Positions 56,247 to 64,000 of a DNA stretch of 64,000 nucleotides are shown one piece after another. The stretch's first letter is position 1; each line of letters begins with the position of its first letter. The notes beneath the pieces are model-generated. The model worked only from the letters and a program-made list of their open reading frames with translations. It did not search any database and was not told the DNA's origin. This DNA is from Cristatella mucedo (taxonomy: Eukaryota > Bryozoa > Phylactolaemata > Cristatellidae), in NCBI GenBank assembly GCA_009760855.2, contig WPIO01000070.1, forward strand, positions 1,336,001 to 1,400,000, written 5' to 3'. The position numbers and the translations under genes are program-made.

Positions 56247-56875
56247 GTCGAGGATCCGCCCATTAGAGTAGCAGAGCAGCGCCTGCCACCGGCCACCGGC
56301 TGCTCGAGTACTCTCGGCTCCTACTCGGCCTCCTCCCTCTCTCCATCCAGCGGCGCCCCTCCACCTCAGGAGAGGTTGAGGCAGAGCCTTCTTGTGTGCG
56401 TGAGCGCTTATGTTCGTCATGCCTGCCCTGATGAGGTGCGTGCCTGTGCTGGTTCGTGTGATGCGCTCTGCCTCATGGTCTGTCGCACGGTCGCTATCTC
56501 TCAGCGGCCACTAATGTAGTAATGGCAAGAGGAAGAGAGGAGACTATAGCTAGTTTGACCTTCGGGTGGCATGCATAATGGAGAAATCCTAGGCAGCCGC
56601 AGGAGTCTTTGCAGACACGTGACCGACAGGGCTCTAAAGCCACGCAAATGAGGCAAGTGTTCGTGCGCTTCCAGCCGTAGCATGCACCATGACTCATTCG
56701 AAAACTGAAGTACAGTTGACTGAAAAATGCCACTGAAGAAGTGCAGTTACACTTTGTGAATCACAGATTGTGACATACGGCATGCTTAATGCCTAGAAAT
56801 TAGGAGCCACATAATCTTTAGCAGTGTCGTAATCTAGCTGATATAGCATGTTCACTCGGTGTCCTCATTCGTGGT
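56247..56875. other. No gene seen
   Basis: Moderately GC-rich then AT-rich; no other feature. Confidence 0.4.
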
Positions 56876-57055
56876 TCATATGCTAGCTGATTTAACAGCC
56901 TCTTTTTGTATAGCGACAGAAGAGCCTTTACGGCTATCACCACCGCTTGCAGTGGCGATAAAGGATCGCCCACCGCAGGATTTGAACTCACGACTTCGGG
57001 GCCGAGGTCGTGAAAAGCAACCGCCTTACCTAGTGAGCCATTACGGCCCACCAAA
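56876..57055 (-). mobile_element. SINE family A, full length
   Basis: Minus strand: GTAATGGCTCACTAGGTAAG (A box), GCCGAAGTCGTGAGTTC then AAATCC (B box), GCAAGCGGTGGTGATAGCCG and GAGGCTGTTAAATCAGCTA. Confidence 0.92.
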
Positions 57056-57721
57056 CCGTAGTTTGTGTGGGTTTCAGAGTTTGTGTGAAACTGAAGTAGT
57101 AGTAATTGTCATACCAGACTGCACCCAACGGAGCTGAGCCATTACTCGAGTAGCTCGGCAGATGGTGGATGGGCATGGGGCTTAGCCTTGACCTTGATTG
57201 AGCCATCAGGTTGGTCTCAGTGCATACACCCTGCTGTAATGCAGTTGCTTGCTGTACTTAATTGAGCAGAAGCTGGCTGTGTAGCTGGGCCCTTCCTGGA
57301 AGCCTGCCTAGGTGTGCTGCTGATAATAAATGGTGTTTCCAAGCTGTGTCGTTTGTGGTCGTAGCCGGGCTGACCTATTAGTCACTGTACCCCTCCCCGA
57401 TTGTAGCCCTCTTAGCAGCTCAACCGCACTGACAAGGACATCGTATCAGCAGCTGGAGATCGGTAGAGTGCAACATTATCTGGCTTGGTTGCCTGCCTGG
57501 CAGTGAGGAGGTGGCAGTGCTGGAGCTGCCCCATCCACGAGCCTCCCCCCTCAAGGTTGGGTTGGCTTGGTGCTGGACAGGTATGTACAGTGTGTCATGG
57601 CCGGCCTGCTGCTAGGCAGGCCAACAGCGCCACTCTCACTGATTCATCTGACTGGCCTCCTAGGCTGCAAGGCTGGGATGGCAAAATCTAGTGGCAAAAG
57701 TCTTGGCAGAATGCCTGTTGT
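57056..57721. other. No gene seen
   Basis: No recognisable exon or transposon. Confidence 0.4.
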
Positions 57722-57835
57722 AATAATAATAATAATAATAATAATAATAGTAATGATAATAATAATAAAACATTCGTGTAGTCTTCTCGGAGAACTAAAT
57801 CTCTTTTAGGCACTTTGCGCATGCTTTAACGGAAG
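57722..57835 (-). mobile_element. LINE 3' tail, reverse
   Basis: (AAT)n of about 45 bp, then ACATTCGTGTAGTCTTCTCG, GAGAACTAAATCTCTTTTAG and CACTTTGCGCATGC. Confidence 0.65.
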
Positions 57836-59344
57836 CTGGCTTCAACCCCTGAACCAGCTCTGTGCAGAGCAAAGTGGTTTTGTCTGCACCGATTCCTTCC
57901 TACGAACGAATGGATATAGATCGATGCCGGTAGCTTGCTGAAAGGACCCACGAGCTGACAAACATCCGACAGAACGATCAGGATAGCTAGTCAACATCGC
58001 AATGTTGATGATGATGAGGATGATGGTGATGATATGGCTGAACCGGCAGAAGGATGTGCATAGGTTACATAGCCCCACTGATAATGATTTGGTTTTATCG
58101 TCTTAGGCTCCTTAAACACTCAGACTTGCAAATCAATTGGAGAGTAATACCAACTTGGAACCCATTTTCAAGAGCACGATACTGATCATGTAGGGTTAAG
58201 GGACAGACACACCCTTGGACTCGGTGCCTGCCTTGCTTGGACAACCTAGTAACAGTTCGTGCTAACAGTTGTCACTGGCCGTAGGGTGACTGTTGAAGCT
58301 TTGCTATGTGGGCTGGTGATCTCACGTTTAGATCATGAGGAGCATGCGAACTTGGCACGAGGCAAAGGATGGTACCTATTAATCTCTGTAAATGTTAATC
58401 CCTTCTAATGATTGGTAACTTTACCTCATTGCCATTGTTAAATGCCTCCTCCCGAGGGAGGATGTGCACCTCTCTGTACTGTGGGGGTGAGGGGTGGGGG
58501 TGAAGCAGCAGCAGAGAGAATATGCTGTCTGCTGCTGCTCACTGGGGGGGGGGGGCATTCGGGGCAAGAAATAGCAGGTCAACTGTGGGCTCTCGGCATT
58601 ACTGCCGATCGTTGTTCAGTAAATACAGCCTTTCCTATTATGTCATATATAGTAGCAGGGCTCGGCCTAACATCGGACATCCGACCGGACACATCTAACC
58701 TACTCATGCAGGCTCAACTGTCCGTACTTGCTGGATCGCCGCCCTCTGTGCCCCTTGCTTTTCGGTGCCGCTTGCGTTCGTGGGGGGGGGGGGCTTCGAT
58801 GCACCACTGCCGTCTGTCAAGACAAGGCTCAAGCTCAGCCTCAAGTGTGCCAGCCAGCTGCACTTGAGGCTGAATTATGTTCCTCTGCACTGCCGGCCTC
58901 CTGCAAAGCAGGCCGTTGTGGCAGCTCAGCACCAGACGACCCAGACTCTCATTCGTAGGGTACCATTGTTCAAGCAGTGCTAAAATTACAAAGAAAAACT
59001 ATTTGCATAGCATAAGGGCCGACAGGCGGCATCTTCCGGTGGTACTGCGATGGCCTTTATAGTAGCTATGGAGTGGCTGCTGGTTTGCCTTCGGAGCCAC
59101 CGTCGGTAAATGAGACCATTCGGTCACGGCATGGTGCTGGACCCCTGGAAAAATTAATCGCCTTGCTTCCTACAATATCGGAGCACGGAATCCCGAATCC
59201 AGGCTAGGTGTTACAGTAGAAATCTAAGCTAGCTTTATTTAAGCAGTAGGGATAAGAAAGCAATATTGGAATACTAGTTATGATTATGCATTATGCTCAT
59301 ATTTATTTTTGATATATTTTTTAGATAAATAATTATGGTAAAGT
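57836..59344. other. No gene recognised
   Basis: Includes G runs at 58540-58553 and 58781-58790. Several frames but no domain. Confidence 0.38.
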
Positions 59345-60469
59345 GTACAGCATGTTCTCCATTTATACACAACCTCTGGGAAAAGTGATTAAGGCCCATG
59401 GAATAGGATATCACTTCTATGCTGACGATACTCAGTTGGATTCGTCATTTAAACCGTCGGAATCTGCTGCAGCAACTGAGAAACTGAATGCTTGCCTTGC
59501 CGATATTCGATCCTGGATGTCGGAAAACTTCCTGAAATTAAATGACGATAAAACCGAACTGCTGCTCATAGGACACCCTAAGCGTGTGGCTGGATTAAAA
59601 GGCTTTGCTCTTCTAATAGGTGATGCTATTGTGCGACCTTCACCACGTGCTCGTAATCTAGGTGTCGTGTTCGACAGCTGCCTCAATTTCAAAAGCTTCA
59701 TTCAGAAGACTGCCTCTACAGCTAGCCATCACATCCGATCCCTATCCAAGATTAGGAGCTGTCTCCCACAGTGGCTTGTAAAAAATTTAACTAGCTCTTT
59801 AGTTCTGTCTCGGCTTGATTATTGTAATTCCCTTTTGGCTGGGCTGCCAAAGAAAGCTATTATGCCACTACAGCTGACTATGGATATGGCTGCAAGGCTG
59901 GCCTTCAAGTCCCAGCGGTTTGAGCACGTGTCACCTCTGCTGAAAGAGCTAGGATGGTTGCCGGTTAAGCAAAGGATACAGAGCAAAAGTTCTTACGCTG
60001 ACCCACAAGGCCCGCAACGGCTTAGCTCCTTCGTACCTAGCTGAACTGGTGCATCAGTTTCAGCCTGTTCGCGCCCTCAGGTCCTGTGTGGACATAAATT
60101 AGCTGTCCCTTTCCTCCGCTTAAAGACAGTTGGCGACAGAAGCTTTAGCTCTGCAGGTCCAAGACTGTGGAACTCGCTTCCACAATTCTTACGCAACGAC
60201 AACTACTCTCCAACTGCCGACTATGGCACATCTTTTTCAGCGGTCCTGAACTGCTACTTCTATGCTACTCACTACCTCAACTGCTCTCCTGACTCTGCTA
60301 TGCTTGCCACTTTCTCTTTGTTGCGTGAGACGAAGTCTGTTGGCTACCGAATGCGTACCGAAAGCCGCTTAGGCTGTGAGTGCGCTATACAAAACTCTCC
60401 TGCGTAACACCCACATGGTCTTTATGACTTTGTGGAGTTACTGACGGAGATACATTACATTACATTACC
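59345..60469 (+). mobile_element. F2 LINE, 5'-truncated, about 1.12 kb
   Basis: Plus-strand copy from FSIYTQPLGKVIKAHGIGYH through the ATTAC tail at 60452-60467. Differs from the copy at 40.0-41.1 kb by only a few bases across the shared ~1 kb, including the same frameshift. Confidence 0.94.
59350..60044 (+). pseudogene. F2 reverse transcriptase part 1
   Basis: IYTQPLGKVIKAHGIGYHF, YADDTQLDSSFKPSE, WMSENFLKLNDDKTELLLIG, then the same blocks as the other F2 copy to LPVKQRIQSKSS, where the extra A shifts the frame. The C-terminal part (60000-60400) has a second lesion: one A is missing in the V-D-N-K segment, causing an early stop. Confidence 0.9.
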
Positions 60470-61003
60470 CTAAGGGAACTAAGTCTCTTTTGAAGCATTA
60501 GACATGTGCTGTGAAGTGAATAGTAATAACTTGCCACGATTTCAGCAGCAGGACAGAAAAGACAATTCATATGGACGTAGCGATTGCTGAGAGAACAGTT
60601 GGGGTTTTTAGCCTTCGGTTAAATATCGTCAAGTGAGGGGGTGTCATGACTTCAGTCGGCTGTGAGTTTTAGGCTTTGGGAGCATGAGAACTTAAGGCAC
60701 GGTCTCTAAGGATGTGAAGTTGGTTAGAGGACTGGCTAGGCAACCCAAGTCAGAAGAACGTGCATGGTACGATGGATGGTACGAAGCCTGATACGAAGGT
60801 ATTTCCAATCGGTGGGTTGGAGCAAGAAAATAGAGAGACTTAGAAAGTAACTGGACAGAGCGTTGAAGTCGATGCATTGCTTGATGGGGGAGCCAGCACA
60901 GGTCGGTGAGAAGTGGTGTAATTTGACAGTTCAGCATAGGTCGGTGAGAAGTGGTGTAATTTGCAGTTGCAACGTTCACGACAGACAAGACTAGCATTGG
61001 CCG
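60470..61003 (-). mobile_element. F1-like LINE 3' part, decayed, next to the F2 tail
   Basis: The reverse hairpin remnant CCCTAAGGGAACTAAGTCTC abuts the F2 ATTAC tail. Minus-strand RT remnants (LVCRERCNCKLHHFSPTY, LVLSVVNVATANY in another frame) follow. Contains a 38-bp tandem duplication at 60901-60967 starting GGTCGGTGAGAAGTGG. Confidence 0.75.
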
Positions 61004-61428
61004 GAGGTAGCAAGCAACATACCATATTCCCTGCGTTTATTGTGCCTACTGTATATGAAGAGCAAGTAAAGTAAAAATCTCCGTAGATGGGGAGGGATCA
61101 GGCAGCAACTGGATGCTGCAACTTAAGGTTCAGGGCCAAATAAACAGTGGGTCACGGGCTGATGTGGTGGTTGCCTGACCAGCGATGGCTTGTTTGGTAG
61201 GAGTTGCACACTGGCCCGTGGTCAGTGCCTGGTTGTTATGTGCAGCAGCAGCACCAGAAGCAGCAGCAGCAGCCCGGACGGTCTAGTTTTAGGTGAGATA
61301 GCCCTTTGGTCTGGTTGACATGGGTGGGGCAATCTGCTGGGCTATTTTAGCCCTGTTCAATTGGACCAAGTCGAGCAGGCCTTGCGAGTCGGCCTAGGTC
61401 GGTCTGTGTGTTTGGCTTCTATGTAGTA
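61004..61428. other. No gene seen
   Basis: Short CAG clusters at about 61243-61272; no exon. Confidence 0.4.
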
Positions 61429-62221
<793 letters not shown>

Positions 62222-62619
62222 GGGGGATGTTGCTTTGACGGACTTTGCAAGACCAGCTTCGGGCATCCAGGCAAGACCCGCCCGACCTGCTGAGTTCATT
62301 GGCCAGTCGGTGCTGGTTGTGTGGGTGTTTTGGCCATCCTCTTGTGCCACGGTCTCACTTTACCAGGAAGCCGGCGTATGTCGGCAGCCGCGGCTCGGTG
62401 GCTGCTGGATGTGGCAGCCCCTGGGAGCCCTGGCTATGCTGTCTATGAGGCTCGCTTTGACCTGGTTGCTGCTGTATATGTCTGTTTAGCTGCCTGCACG
62501 CTCCTCACTACGAGTAGTGTACATGTTCGTGCTCTCGCAGGCATGCATGGGTAAGCATGGGCAAAGGCTGGCTGGCGGTCTGAGGTAGAGAGCTGACGTC
62601 GAGGCTTTGTCTCCTAATG

Positions 62620-63080
62620 GCTGCGTTATTAATTGGCAAGCGATCCGTTTTGCCGAGTATCAGCTGTGACCGGTCCCCGTGATGCGTCTTTGCAGATTCG
62701 AGAAGGGCCGCTGACTGAAACGCTCGTGTCACGTGACGTGTCAGGCGACCGCCGTTTCGCCGTTCTCAGAGCTCGGGCGGCAAAGCGCGGCTGCCCTGCA
62801 GCGGCGTCACAGCGAGCCAGTGACCGAAGCTGCTGCACGCTACTGTGGCCCAGTTGCCCGTGGAGCCGGGCGGGAGCCGTCATCTAGCTGCTGGAGCAGT
62901 CGCTACCTACGCCGCTGCATCACAGCTGCAGCCGGATTGACAGGCATCGTCCGTTCAATGGTTGGCCCCGGGTATGCTGCTTGCCTGGCCGGCGGCGCTG
63001 CCGCTGCTGCCATCTTTTTTGTTTGCATTAGCTATGTACGACGGTGCACGACTGCTGCCCTGTAATCTCGTTTGTGTCGC
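62620..63080. promoter_or_regulatory. GC-rich region with an exact CLEAR-type E-box
   Basis: CpG-rich, transposon-free. GTCACGTGAC at 62728-62737 is identical to the TFEB/MITF CLEAR consensus core and is followed by GTGTCAGG. No exon recognised. Confidence 0.3.
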
Positions 63081-63137
63081 TGTCACTGCCAACCAGCCTT
63101 GTTGCAGCTGTGTCGTGTCCCCCCTCTGGTCTAGTAG

Positions 63138-63285
63138 TCCCTAACCATTTTATTCTTGTTATTGAGCATGCTAGCACTAACCATTCGATCGTGCATCCTT
63201 TTCAGCAAATATAAAGTGCCTAGAAAGAGATGAGTTCTCCGAGGGTGCTATATCACATGTATTATTATTATTAGTAGTAGTAGCT
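63138..63285 (+). mobile_element. F1 LINE 3' UTR end and tail
   Basis: CTAACCATTTTATTCTTGTT, GAGCATGCTAGCACTAACCA, TTTTCAGCAAATATAAAGTG, hairpin and (ATT)n. Same UTR subtype as the copy at 27.1 kb. Confidence 0.87.
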
Positions 63286-64000
63286 TAGCCACAATGGGGA
63301 AGGTGTGACCGAGGTCGAATCGGCGGTTGTGAATCCCCCTCGTACCCTCTCTCTTTTCTCTTGCCTTTGTACCTTTGCTGTCCCTCTCTCTTTTCTCTTC
63401 TGCTCTTTGCTGTTCCCCACCTACTTCTCGCCACTCTTTCACGCCTCTTGCTCCCTCCTTCTCTCCCTCACCATCTCATTCCCTCTCTCTTTCTCTACGT
63501 CTGTAGAGCTCACTGCCTGTGGACTCACTTCGCCGAGTCACACTAGAATTACATGTCTGGTACAGTCACTCCCGAAGTACTGGTCACCATCTTGTCGCGT
63601 GATGGACTGCCGGCCGGCCAAACTTTCTCACTTTAATTAGTGAAGATGGCTAGTCGTTTTACTAATAGACAGTGGCCCGGAATGCCATTTTCACCCACCG
63701 TGCTTATCAGAGATTTAGGCTTGGCTTGGAGCATTCCTTACCTCAGTAGCATTATAGCACCCAGCATTTGACGCCCTCTGCATGGTCGGTTGCCTGCCTC
63801 TAGGACAGGCATTTTTACATGCTGCTGCAGGGCTTCAACCGGTATGGTAGGAATGTATGATGTGATCGGTGGCATGTGATTTGTGAACTTGGATGTCCTT
63901 GGCTTGTCCATTCTCAACCTCCCCCCTGGCCTTGGTTCTCCTGTGTGGTAGGCAGGCAAACGCTATCGAGATGGGATGTGATGCCGGCCAGAGCTCTCTT
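63286..64000. other. Pyrimidine-rich stretch then unannotated edge
   Basis: CT-rich interrupted tract at 63335-63510, then sequence without recognisable features to the window end. Confidence 0.4.

Overview
This window looks like part of a nuclear genome from an animal, most likely an invertebrate or an early-branching lineage. Three things point there: spliced coding exons with GT/AG borders, many L2/CR1-clade LINE fragments with tRNA-derived SINEs, and very abundant dinucleotide and triplet microsatellites. There is no sign of prokaryotic operons, phage or CRISPR. I cannot name the species; the one host protein I recognise is quite diverged from the vertebrate version.

Layout. At the left edge (about 1.05-3.4 kb, minus strand) are the first two coding exons of a VAMP7-like longin SNARE; the later exons lie beyond base 1. 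From 3.9 to 27 kb the sequence is mostly transposon debris: a 5'-truncated LINE with a dead reverse transcriptase (family F1, L2-like, 3.9-5.7 kb), further F1 pieces, pieces of a second LINE (F2, with an ATTAC-repeat tail), two tRNA-derived SINE families (A and B), a hAT-type MITE with an 8-bp target duplication, and long (CA)n, (GA)n and (CAGA)n arrays. At 27.6-28.8 kb lies a GC-rich, promoter-like island with a 24-bp minisatellite of GC boxes. From 29 to 43 kb come more SINEs, two pogo/Tigger DNA-transposon fossils (33.7 and 42.4 kb), a 580-bp (CT)n tract and a nearly intact F2 3' half (40.0-41.1 kb, minus). Around 44-45 kb is a second GC-rich zone holding a candidate first exon of a mitochondrially targeted protein (plus strand). 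From 45 to 64 kb come F1 remnants, CTG-rich GC-rich DNA, a minisatellite of ETS-like motifs split by a LINE tail, a candidate 49-nt exon at 54.9 kb, a second near-identical F2 copy (59.3-60.5 kb) and a (CTG)n tract of about 35 units (62.1 kb).

How the parts relate. F1 3' ends form a conserved hairpin (AGCGCC...AGAGA...TCTCT...GGCGCT) followed by (ATT)n. SINE family B ends in the same hairpin, so it was probably mobilised by F1-type enzymes. F2 copies have inserted into F1 tails and into a SINE, giving a relative order of events. Several microsatellites have grown from inside the F1 hairpin. Apart from the VAMP7-like exons, host gene content is sparse or hidden in short exons; I list three exon or ORF candidates with low to moderate confidence. 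Most long open frames here are translations of simple repeats and are not genes.
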